Positions 33,251 to 44,315 of a DNA stretch of 64,000 bases are shown one piece after another (within the stretch, counting starts at the first letter, position 1; the number at the start of each line of letters is the position of its first letter). Both the position numbers and the translations under genes were made by a program. Under the pieces are notes generated by a model that ran no database searches, was not told the DNA's origin, and saw only the letters and a list, made by a program, of their open reading frames with translations. The DNA is from Pelobates cultripes (taxonomy: Eukaryota; Chordata; Amphibia; Anura; Pelobatidae), in assembly GCA_933207985.1 (NCBI GenBank), contig OW240918.1:22058688-22122687 (forward strand), in the 5' to 3' direction.

Positions 33251-34992
33251 CCATATATATATATATATATATATTCTATATCTCTTAGTGTATATATTGT
33301 GAGGATCTCTCACTTTTATACCCCTGTTCTATGGAAGAGTAACAAGTCATGTTTGTGTGTTCACCATCACAGACCTCACATGGTTCTGATTTGGTACTGT
33401 AATACATAATGTGCAGAGACAACGTGTCAGATCCTGGCATAGTCTTTAGATCCTTATGACATGAATTTGGTCAATGCCACACGCACAGACCTTGGCCCTG
33501 TCACATCTTTATCTATTCAGTGGTGAGGACATATTTTTCTAAGGATCTCAAGTACAGGTGTGGGTAAAGCAAGGGGCCCCAGCTACACTAGTCGTACAAG
33601 AAGAGTATTTCAAATATATGTAAATAATAAAATATAATGTCAGTGCACCTGTAACATCTTCCAATACAGATATGTACATTTAATTATATGTGCAGACTGT
33701 ATGTATATGTGTACATGTTATTGTTAATGATTATTATCTATGTGTACATGGATGTTGTGAAGTTGCAGACTCCAATTTTATTTTATGTTTTAAAATGTCT
33801 GTCTGTCTGTCTGTCTATTATTTTTTATTTATTTTTAATGGTTTACTTAACAACAAATGTAAAAATAAATGAAGATACTTGTGTTAATTGCTGTTCACAC
33901 TGTTCGCGCTGTATACCCGTGGAGTTAACCATATGGATGTTTTTCTCCGTGAAAGGGCCTCCCACAAGGAAGGGATTAAACAGATATTAAGTCTTTAAAC
34001 AAGGTTTCAGTCTCTGTCTGTAGACATGTCAGCAATCCTTGTGGACAGAGATTATCCACCAATGAAAATCTGTTTAAAATATATATTAAAAAGACACCTC
34101 TTTCAAGGGGGGCTCTCGCATTATACATTCTTCACGTATAATGGCCGCTTGGAAAATATAAGAGAATTTAATGTGGACAGCAACTAATGTATAAAAAAAA
34201 AACTATTTAAATACAAGTCACGACTTTATGAATTTATCTTAATATCATTTAAATTATACAATCTGCACTAACATATACCAGCATGTTCAATGACGGAAAA
34301 ACCCTGTATGGTTTTACATGAACAAAGAATCAAATAGAAGAAAGCTAGTTCACTTACTGTGCTTGGTTTATTTAAATGAGAATTAAGGAGCATCTTCATC
34401 ATATGTTATGGCTGGACACCTATAATGCTGATTAAGAGATTTTAATGTCTGATATTCTCCTAATGGGATTAGACAGACAAAGAATTTAACATGGAACACT
34501 GAGAATTACTAGCACCTTAAACATTGCAATGTAACTGAGAAAGGGACGATCTAATCACTAAACATGTTAATCCTACACATTCTGCTGTGTTTGTACTTTA
34601 AGTTGTTACCAAGGTCGTGACCTGTTTAAGAACCCGGGTCTTATACCAATGATTTCAGATTTTGCCAAAATAGAGTATTGATATCTAAAAGATAAATTAC
34701 ATAGAGAAGACACATCAGGAGACCTACAGTTCACAAAATTTATGCATGAAAGGTTTACCTTAAGGAAGAAAATATGATGCTTTATGTATTTATACTTGGA
34801 TACTGATTTCTATGATAGGCAAATCCAACAGCAACCAGTGAGTACAAAGAGCCACTGATATTGTACCATGTCATAAATAATGCCTCCAATAAGGCTGCTT
34901 TTGACTTGGTTTCACGGCAGTTTCAATTTTATATTGCCCTCATGCTCTGTTAACTATGAACCGTTAAATTAAACAGCCCCTCCATCTGTCAT
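33251..34992. other. No gene; small simple repeats
   Basis: A TA run at about 33,256-33,276 and a CTGT run at about 33,797-33,818 are the only repeats I recognise. Confidence 0.4.
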
Positions 34993-35322
34993 TTAAAGGG
35001 ACCCTCTATGCACCAAAACAATTTTCGTTTCATGAAGTGGTTTTGGTGTGTTGATCATGCCCCTGCCGTCTCACTGCTCAGTTCTCTGCCATTTAGGAGT
35101 TAAATAATTTAGTTTATACAGCCCTAGGCAAACTGCTGTAAAATTAAACCATTTTGTCATGCAGGCTGTGTGAGTTACAGCCAGGGGAGGTGCGGCTAGT
35201 GCTGCATAAACAGAAACAACCATGATTTAACTCCTAAATGCTAGAGAATTGAGTAGGGATACTTGAGGGACATGATCTATACACCAAAACTGTTTCATTA
35301 AGCTAAAGCTGTTTTGATGCCT
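34993..35322. mobile_element. Fold-back MITE (TTAA/AGGGAC family), both arms present
   Basis: TTAAAGGGACCC at the left begins an arm of about 105 bp. The right arm (about 35,218-35,320) is its diverged reverse complement, with GATCATG, TTTAGGAGTTAAAT and CACCAAAAC blocks mirrored. Relatives with one arm lie at 661, 10,148 and 58,186. Confidence 0.75.
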
Positions 35323-36560
35323 TTGGGGTTTTTCGGACACATTGGACAGCCATGGTCTTGAGGACAGAAAAGTTAAGCTAGGTAATGGTAAAACAGCATC
35401 AATACAAATTTTTTCTTTCTATTTTTGACCCTCATATCAGCTGCCTGGGTTCACATGAAATACTGGAGAGGGGTTGTGGCATAATACGTGTGATAGTGAA
35501 GCAACCCAACTTCAACTTCCAAGATGGCTGACATTGCCCAAATATCCACCAAGCACACTGCCCTGGTAGCCCACGACACAACAAGGAATAAAATGACCAG
35601 AAGGAGTGTTGTCCAAGTATGCCATGAGATTCCTGTATGGGGATAGTACATAAATGGATAGTGAGGCTTCTCCAAAATGCTGGGTGAATTGGCCACAGAG
35701 AAAGAGGTTACATTTCGGTAAGTCTCCAGAGACATTAATAAAGACTGGATAGAGGTATTGTTTTCCCTGTCCATCAGTAGTTTAACTATAAACTGGAAAA
35801 TTTACTCTGGAGAATATTTTATAAGACAAGGATTCAAGCTTACAACTCATAAAATATTAAGCATTATTTTTATTTTTTTCAGCATGCATTTATTATTCTA
35901 CATTATAGGACACAAATAAATGTTTGACGAGTAATACATTTAATTTACTTCTAGCTTAATCGTGTTTTACTGAATCTTAGATACTGCAACAGTAAAATCT
36001 GCTCCAATTTATAATCTGCCAAAGAGAGACTGTAAGAAAAACTGATCTCTGTAACTGGCAAGTCAGTTAGTTAAGAAGAGGTTCTCCTGCCAGATTTCTA
36101 GTCACCCCCAAAAGTATAATTATGGGAGTGATATACCAGCATGAGACTGGGGTAGTTCCGAAATGAAGCAATAAGGGGTTTATTCAGAAAACACATAACT
36201 AGTTCGGATTGCAAAATTTAGGCAGAAATTTCCAGCATGGTTATAGACACAATTTGGCTATATTGACATGCATTTTGCAATTCACAGAATATTCCCTTGA
36301 AATTTGAATGGGCTCATATGGCCACTTTTTAGGGAGGTGTGGCATAACTATTAAATAAGTGACTTCTAGAACTGCTGACTATTTATGTAATTGGATAAAA
36401 AGTAATTGTGAATAAATCAAAGTATATTATTTACACAAATTCAATACTATTACATTTTACTAGTGTTTGACAATAAATTACTGTTAAGTGTATTTCTGTG
36501 GATCTCTGTTATACACGCTTACATGTAAAAAATTCAGAAGAGAGTGAACATTTAGAGGAA
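35323..36560. other. No recognised gene
   Basis: A 107-codon frame on the complement (35,451-35,774) contains a hydrophobic stretch but matches nothing I know. I do not call it a gene. Confidence 0.35.
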
Positions 36561-36562
36561 TT

Positions 36563-37078
36563 GCACACACTAACAGCACCCTCACACACACAGCACACAG
36601 CACACTCACACTAACAGCAGCTCCACTCACACATATAGCACACTCACACTAACAGCACCCTCACACACACAGCACACTCACACTAACAGCACCCTCACAC
36701 ACACACACAGCACCCTTACACTAACAGCACCCTCACACTAACAGCACACACACAGCACAGCACACTCACACTAGCAGCACCCTCACAAACACACAGCACC
36801 CACACACACACACACACACACACACAGCACCCTCACACACACAGCACACTCTCACACACACAGCACACTCTCACAAATATAGAGCACACACACATATATA
36901 ATATATAAATTAACCCTCAGTGAGTTAACAGACAAAGAAAATTAGAAACACAGAATGTGACGGCAGATAAGAACACCCTCACACACACACACTGCACCTA
37001 TCACACAAATGCTGCACCCTTCACACATACACACAGCACACCCAACACGCTATGCCCCTCACACATATAATACATATA

Positions 37079-37126
<48 letters not shown>

Positions 37127-37500
37127 ACAGAACCCCTCACAATCCACCACTACACACATTACGCTCCAGATACATGCTAGATCCCTTACCTTATATACAC
37201 TCTGAATCCACACACACACACACAATCTTCTATAAACACTCTGGGTCCTTTACACACTAGATCCCTTACACACACACACTGCACCACCTACACACACTAC
37301 ATTCCTGACATACAAACTCTGGATCTCCAATGCACACACTACATTCCTTGTAAGCAAACACATACAACATTCTCTAAACACACACACTCTACAACCCCTA
37401 CACACACACACACTACAGCCCTTATGCACACACTCGCTACATCTCCTATACACACTATGCCCCCTATACACACACTCTCTACAACCTATAGCCACACATA
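36563..37500. repeat. CA-rich minisatellite
   Basis: Irregular units such as CACACTCACACTAACAGCAC, with an (AT)n/(CA)n core at about 37,069-37,124. The fragment of the CR1-like tail at 36,944 interrupts it. Confidence 0.9.
36944..36974 (-). mobile_element. Fragment of the CR1-like LINE tail
   Basis: AGAATGTGACGGCAGATAAG plus AAC is identical to the 3' tail of the LINE at 18,904. Only about 30 bp survive, embedded in the CA-rich array. Confidence 0.6.
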
Positions 37501-37825
37501 TTAAACCACAAACACGAATGAAATCGACCTATTCACACAATATCACACAACAATTAGCTACACACACGTAATCCCACAAGCAGGCTCCAAACACATGTAC
37601 CATATGCTTTCCTGGCCCTTTTGTCCACTTTTGTCCACTTATGGAGACACCAGAGACAAGTTAAAAGCAAACACAGTGCTCTGCCCATTGAACCAACATG
37701 CTTACTTTGAGGGGGGGTGTCATTAGTGATGACAAAACACAACCTCTCTGGGCCCGTCCCCTTCTCAGGGGACCGCTGTGATTGAAAAAATGCCTGGGCC
37801 TAATTTTTTTCCCAGTCCGGCCCTG
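37501..37825. mobile_element. hAT-type right terminus next to the CA array
   Basis: Ends TTTCCCAGTCCGGCCCTG (complement CAGGGCCGGACTGGG). The CA array probably forms the interior of the same element. The left end is not recognisable. Confidence 0.4.
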
Positions 37826-39590
37826 TCCATGTCTCTTATCCAACAGTACTTAAGATACAGTCAAATAAAAGTTTAGTTAAAACTATATGACACGTAGTAT
37901 CAGTATCATCAGAATAAACCCTTGACCCTCTAGCAGTTTGCTAGACTTCAGTTTCCCAAAATCTATATAATTCAACTGCTGGTATAGAATTATGGGTAAT
38001 GTAGTCAAACCACATTAGAAGTGCCATTGCTGGACATTTCTGGACACCTGTCCTCCGTACCCAGAGACAGTTTAACAAAATAATATTCTAGCATTTAAAC
38101 TTCTGTGGGTTCTACTCCCGCCTTGTTTTGTTCTACTGGATGTTAACAGACAGTACAAATTTTATTACACAATATTTATTAGGGTACACAGAGTTCAGTT
38201 TTCATTAGTAAAACTACCATGGTGTTTGCGCTATTTCTTTCTTTTATCCATAGTATATTATCTCTTTATTTCTTGGTATATAGAAAACGCAGTGTGCAAG
38301 AAACCACACGTAAACTACGATGTGCCTTTGCCAAGATCATATTATTTTTGGAGATTGTTTTATCGTCCATATGATCAGAGAATTGTGTTCTTCAGTACAC
38401 TTATTTAATGTATTTGTTACCATGGTTTCCTTATAGTGGGTGTTTTGCAATTAACACATGATGAGTTTAGTTAAACAGGAAACAGCTGGCTCCCTCGATT
38501 CAGTGTGTTAGGTCTGCAGACATTTAACAGAGCTTTAAGCCTGTATAGGTATGGAAATTATCTGAGTGTGGATTTTGGGCAATTATAACTCTGTATGTTA
38601 TAATTTAACTCATGTACTACTTGTTTAACTACATACTCAAGAGAACATCAGATAGAGGAACCAGTCTAATTTTGCTAAATTTACTTTATATCTTACCCTT
38701 ACTTCTCGTGTCATTTTACGCTACTACCCGTAGATTGTAAGCTTGTTCGAGCAGAGTCCTCGGCAGCTTCTGTACATATGGAGATTACCTCTCTGCGGAG
38801 GTGTAACTTTATATATAGCAGCATCATTGGGACAAGAGTTCTGGGAGACTAATGGAATTCTGTACAAAATTGTCATCTGATACCAGAACACACAGCGCCC
38901 CTGTCCTCCTCTTAGTCCATCCTCCCTTCCTCTCCAGTGGAGGAAGACTAGAATGCAGACGTAATGTGACCTCAACGCTGGAATAGAGGCATGGGGGGAG
39001 ATGGGTTTGGGGGGAGTTGTTGTTTTTGGTTTTTTTGGGTTACTCTGACCAAAAACAGTGTTTAAAAAAAAAAAAAAAAGAACCTGTTACAAACTGTTAG
39101 TTAATTAGTCTTAATATTACACTACCAACACAGATTATTATGTGAATCAAATGGGCAGAAAGCTGCAAGCAAGCAAAATAAATAAATTAACTAATAAACA
39201 AATAAATAAATAAGTGTACTCAGTGATGTGGCTGCCACCCCATACCCTGCACCAATTACCATGTGATATATAAGCAGCATTTCCCCCCTAATGAGTGTAT
39301 ATGCAGAGAATGGTCCCCACTGAACATCCCTCTTAGGGGCTTAGAACAATTGTTTATTTGCTGATTATCCCTCCAGCACTTGACTTTGGGGCTTTGGCAG
39401 AATTGGTGATCGGCTGATTATCACCCTGGCATTTCACTTAGGGTTTTGGCACTTTTAGCAGCACACAGTATTCCCTCTAGGGCATTATCCCCAGCAAGGT
39501 GGTTGGATATTGCACACTGGTATTGTGTACATTGGAGCCCTGTGAAGGAGTTCCGCTTGCTCCCAAAGTATGTCCAAGGTAACAAGCCAC
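37826..39590. other. No recognised gene
   Basis: Contains a poly-A run at about 39,062-39,079 and an AATAAATAAATA patch at about 39,176-39,212. Confidence 0.4.
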
Positions 39591-39595
39591 AGGCT

Positions 39596-39783
39596 ACACA
39601 ATGTAGGGTGACGAGCAGATTAATTTATTGTGGTCCAAAGGATAAAACAGAAAAACAATACAATGTTTTGGCCATGAGGTGTTCGTCATGTACGATACAT
39701 AATTAAAGATATGCCGTATTACATTTCTGTTTTGTCCTTTGGAGCACAATAAATTAATCTGTTCTTCACCCTACACTGTGTGG
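39596..39783. repeat. Inverted repeat with arms of about 60 bp
   Basis: ATTAATTTATTGTGGTCCAA in the left arm (39,596-39,654) pairs with the complement of TTGGAGCACAATAAATTAAT in the right arm (39,720-39,783). The arms are close to 90% identical by eye. The loop of about 65 bases contains GTTTTGGCCATGAGGTGTTC, whose complement resembles the CUGACGA-stem-GAAAC layout of Penelope/hammerhead-type termini. Confidence 0.75.
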
Positions 39784-40619
39784 CAGGACCACCTCGCTCA
39801 CTAATTGGGTGATGTGGGCAGGATAAGGTAAACTCACCAGACCCATCCTCTGTGTTTTTATTAAGTTTCTCAAATGCGACAAGAGGAACACAGCTTGGGC
39901 CCCCTTTTTTGTTCACGGGGGCTAGAGAGATTTGCTTATCTGGTATTAAACCCCCCCTCGCACACTTTAACCTGACGGTGTTCATAGGGGGTCTGTTAAC
40001 TAAGAAGTACCCCTGACAAACTTCTCCAAACTAAAATGTTTTAGTATTTATTTTGTAACGTTATTAAATATAAACAAAAATGAAAACAACAAAATAGAAA
40101 ATAAAATTAAGAATAGTTACTTAAATGCCATATTTGGTTTAATTACATTCTAAACAAACTATGAGTATATTAGTGTGAGATCAATTCACTAATCTAGATT
40201 ATTTCCAAATGGATGTTTCTTAACAGAACCCCCTCAAAAGGGTTAAACTGGAATACCATAGCTTCACCTTTACACCTGACACTCTCTAACACCCTTGGTG
40301 TGAAAGACAACCCACAGTGATTATCTACTTGAAAGAAAATGCCATGCTTTCAGAGGTATCCAATACTACTAGGACAGCTGTGCCATGTCTCCAGCACGAT
40401 CTGTGAGATGTTTTGAATGTGTAAGATTGCAATCAGAAAATGTTTTGCACAATCACCACCACTAACTTCCAGCCATGTTCCAGCCTCTTATTTACATCAG
40501 AAATTACAATCACTGTATGAGTTAAGGGGTGCTGGGATACATGACATCATATCCCAGCAGGCTAGTGAAGAGAGAAGTCTGTGCAGCTTTAATTGGTCAC
40601 TTGTAGGACCCTGATTTAA
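39784..40619. other. No recognised gene
   Basis: Nothing recognised. Confidence 0.4.
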
Positions 40620-41113
40620 GTAGTTTAATAATTATAAGAAACACTGAGTGTGTGCAAGAGCCAGTATGTGTGTGTGTAAAAGACAGTGTGTGTAAGAGCC
40701 GCTGTGCCTGTATGTGTGTGTAAGAGCCGCTGTGCCTGTATGTGTGTGTAAGAGCCGGTGTATTTGTGTAAAAGCCAATGTGTTGTGTCACTGAGCTTTA
40801 CTGCATGTTGGAGAGTGATAGTCATAGATATATGCGCTACAGAGAGGAGTAAAAAAATCAAAGGAGAAAGAGAGACACAAAGGTGGGTTAGAGACAAAAG
40901 GGGTGGAAAGACATTCAGAAGGGGGATAAAAGAAACAATAGGGTTAAGAGGCCAAAAAAGGTGGGATAAAGACTTAATAGCATGAAAACAGTGACAAACA
41001 AGGGATACAATATGCACAAAAAGGGCAAAAGAATGGTTAAATGGGCAAAAGTGGGGGTTAATAATTTTGGATGGCAAAATGCGTCTTCGCCAATAATTCT
41101 TGCACCGGCCCTG
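40620..41113. mobile_element. Element with 28-bp GT minisatellite and hAT-type right end
   Basis: TAAGAGCC recurs at 40,693, 40,721 and 40,749 (28-bp period) within GTGTGTG-rich sequence. The right end CTTGCACCGGCCCTG (complement CAGGGCCGGTGCAAG) is a hAT-type terminus. The left end is not found. Confidence 0.4.
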
Positions 41114-41262
41114 TATCTATCTCTCTCTACCTCTCTACTCTATCTATCTTTCTGTCTGTCTCACCATCCATCCGATTATCTATCTATCTATGTATCTATC
41201 ATCTGTCCTTCTATCTAGCAATCTCTCTATCGATCGGTCTGCTTGTCTGTCTTTTCCTGAGC
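41114..41262. repeat. (TATC)n/(TCTG)n microsatellite
   Basis: Imperfect tetranucleotide array starting directly after the CCGGCCCTG terminus. Confidence 0.85.
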
Positions 41263-41596
41263 CATTTTGGTCTAAATCTTGTAATTCCTTGTCTTTTACA
41301 TTGACAATTTAAAACAACAAAAACAAATGTCTAGAGAACAAACTCCACATTTTAGATAAACACCTGATGTATTCTGGAATCTTATTACTGAGACCCATTC
41401 CCGTATGGACAGGTGCCGGCAGGTGCACAGCAAGCAGAATAAGAAATAAAACCCATTGCTGCTTCTAAGTAGCTGTTTATTCATTCACACTGTACAGCAG
41501 CCCACATTCACAATGACATCACATCCATTCAAGCAGGGACTACGTTCAGAGCGAGGTGACTTAAGGTAAATAAGGCAAAGTTAAGAAAACTATTTT
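41263..41596. other. No recognised gene
   Basis: Nothing recognised. Confidence 0.4.
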
Positions 41597-41612
41597 AAAA
41601 AATGGTGGTGGA

Positions 41613-42005
41613 AAGTGCTGGAGGTGTGGGGCTGAGGTTGGAACCATGTGCCATATCTGGTGGCAATGCAGGGTGCTGCAGACTTACTGGGTTATGGTTC
41701 AGGGAATAGTAAACCAAACACTAACAATGCAGGTAACATTAACGCCAGAATTGTGCTTATTATACATGGGCCTGAAACAGATACCGGTCATAGATCGCAA
41801 ACTGTTATTTCATATCCTCATAGCGGCGGACACATTACATGCTAGGCAATGGAAACAATCTACAATACCCACGAAAAATGACTTACTACAACAAATAACC
41901 ACTAGCTGGACATACAAACTAATGGCAAACCTACAAATTAGATCAGGCACATCGACACAAACTGCAGGGGGCAGATGGCAAAGACAATGGGCAACACAGA
42001 TCTGA
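41613..42005 (+). pseudogene. L1/Tx1-like ORF2 C-terminal zinc-finger segment
   Basis: The frame runs from the insertion edge without an in-frame start: KCWRCGAEVGTMCHIWWQC, then a helical tail to the stop at 42,003-42,005. The spacing C-x2-C-x8-H-x4-C with HIWW is the Cys-rich motif at the C-terminus of L1-clade ORF2 proteins, thought to help RNA binding during target-primed reverse transcription. Endonuclease and RT are missing by 5' truncation at insertion. The surviving frame is unbroken, suggesting a fairly recent insertion. The ORF at 61,969-64,000 may be from a related lineage, but its C-terminus is beyond the window, so they cannot be compared. Confidence 0.8.
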
Positions 42006-42978
42006 CCCACTTAGCGAGATGCTCACATAAGGTCTCTAACCCACCCAATGCACAACAAAGACCCTCCACGCCCGGTCTCTCCATTCCCAACCATAACGTA
42101 CCCTCTCTCCCCTAACTGACTACACTACCCGTGACACAGTGCGCTGCCGGAACCCGATGTCAGGGACGGCAAAACCTACGAACCACCTTATAAGTGACCT
42201 ACGTAAGGTCATAAAAAAAAAACACTACATGATATGCATGGCCAGATCCGAGCTGGGACTGGGAGCGTGGTGGGCCAGGTAGCTCATGCAATCAAAAGGT
42301 AGGCTCGGCATTCTACCCGCCACATCGCAACACACCACTGCAAACAAAGATCCCCGAGAGCGGATTACACGACACGCACCGCAGATGATGTATGGATACT
42401 TGTTAATGTTTATGTTTAAGTTTATGTCCCCTACCCTCTTCTTTTCTGTACCCCTAAAATTTGCATATTGTTATACCTCAATACGTGACAGAATAGTAAC
42501 AAACACACGAGAACCGACACCTGGGAATGCAAAGTTAGGACTAGATACAGAAGGCCAGTAGAGCCTCATTTATAACCACCCTACATCGAGAGCCCTTACA
42601 CTACTTACACTACTCACCTGTACCTTAAAGCATAACCTACACAACGTCCACACACCACCCAGGAAGCCCTACAAAAACCTACATACCCACAGACCTACTA
42701 GCAAACAGAGCAGACTGAAACATGTGAAACAACAAAAGATAAAAAATAAAAAAAACAGGAAACTTGCGCTTAACTCAACGCACGATACATAACACTGGTA
42801 GGACACTGTCAGTCATAACAAAGGAAATGTATCTGATGGAATGCAATATAATATACGCTGCCATGGTGTCAACACCAGATTTAAATTTATACTATGCAAA
42901 TTATCCTCCCCTTCCCCTTGTTTTCTATTCTGTACCCCAGAAACAAAGAAATAAAAATTGTCAAATTGAAAAAAAAAA
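41613..42978 (+). mobile_element. 5'-truncated L1/Tx1-like LINE with target duplications
   Basis: A C-terminal ORF2 fragment is followed by a 3' UTR of about 970 bp, an AAATAAA signal near 42,950 and a poly(A) tail. AATGGTGGTGGA lies immediately before (41,601-41,612) and after (42,977-42,988), an exact 12-bp target duplication. A few extra A residues could extend it. Confidence 0.85.
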
Positions 42979-42988
42979 TGGTGGTGGA

Positions 42989-44315
42989 GGTTAGAGGGAA
43001 GAAAAGATGGTTAATGTTAGAGCGACATAGTGCGTATTATTGAAATGCTTTAAAGTCAAGCTCTCTGAATGCTACACAGTGGCACTCCAAGAGTTTAAAG
43101 ATTGTTTAAGATGGAAGACGAAATTAGATCACGTGAAAAAAAATCACAAAAAAATGGAGTGTCTTTTTACAGGCTTACCGCAAAAGCACAGGACCATGGG
43201 ATATGCATTAAAAACGAGGGAAGTTCTGAGCTAAGTAATGGTAAATCCACTCTGTACTATCACTTTAAGCGAAGACACCATAGATGAAGGATTTTCAAAG
43301 TCTTGTGATACAATAGGAATAGCATTAACATGGGTGGAGGGTAATGTTTACACAACTTGTATAAAAACAATAATGTATAATACCACAAGCTTTTAGAGAG
43401 ACACTTTCCACCAATCCAGTGACGATCGCCCTCTCGTTAGCTTAAAGGGAAACCAGCCCTTTTCTTGAAATTACATTATTAAATAAAACATTGAAAATGC
43501 CCCTCCTTGTGTTAGGATTTTTCATGTGATACTTATTTTACTTTAAAATTTATATTAAACATTTTAGTAATTGACATCACAATCCAGTTTAGTCCAGGCA
43601 ATGGGCGGAGCTTACAAAAACGATTTAAAGACCTTCCGTTCCTCGATAGGGGTAAATATAGGTGGAGATTTATGTATTTCATGTCATTCTTTGGATGTGA
43701 TATTAAAACTCTGGGAAATAAAATGTCATCCAGTTGGATGTTGTCTCACCATTATCAGCCCTCAAAAAATGCCCTAATTAATAACCAATACCGTATACTG
43801 TACTGACTGTGGTACTTAAAGTGTCCCTTAAAACTAACCAGAGTATTTATCACCAAGGATACTTTGAATGCTCAGAAACAACATGCAGGATTAAACAATT
43901 ACCAAAATAAACATATTCATCTGGCTTATATAAATATAACAAGATGTGTTTTTACAAAAAAAAAAGAAGTGAAAAAATACTTTTTTTTTTTTTTAAATGA
44001 AACAGACTTTTGGCCCAAACCTACAGGGTGTTCCCTCAAACTTGGGTAACCGCTAAACTCAATAGATAAAATTATTATATGAGATCACAAACTAATCTTT
44101 ATGAAACACTCCAAATATAAAGTGAATAATATAAATAATCGCATATGTCAGTTTTACAAAAAAAAAGACTGTTAGTGCAAAATCAGTAGAAAATATAAAA
44201 TAGTACAAATCGAACTGTGAGTCAGGTTAGTTAAGCAGATACAGTAACAGGGACATTCCAAGTATCAAAACCATTGCAACATATTGGGGTGGTTATGGTG
44301 ATAGGAGGCTACATG
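42989..44315. other. No recognised gene
   Basis: Includes A-runs near 43,960-43,995. The segment at about 44,248-44,300 (GGGACATTCCAAGTATCAAA) resembles a MITE edge. Confidence 0.35.

Noticed and set aside
35451..35774. 107-codon frame with a membrane-like segment
   Set aside because: A single hydrophobic stretch in a chance-length frame. No family recognised and no conserved neighbours.
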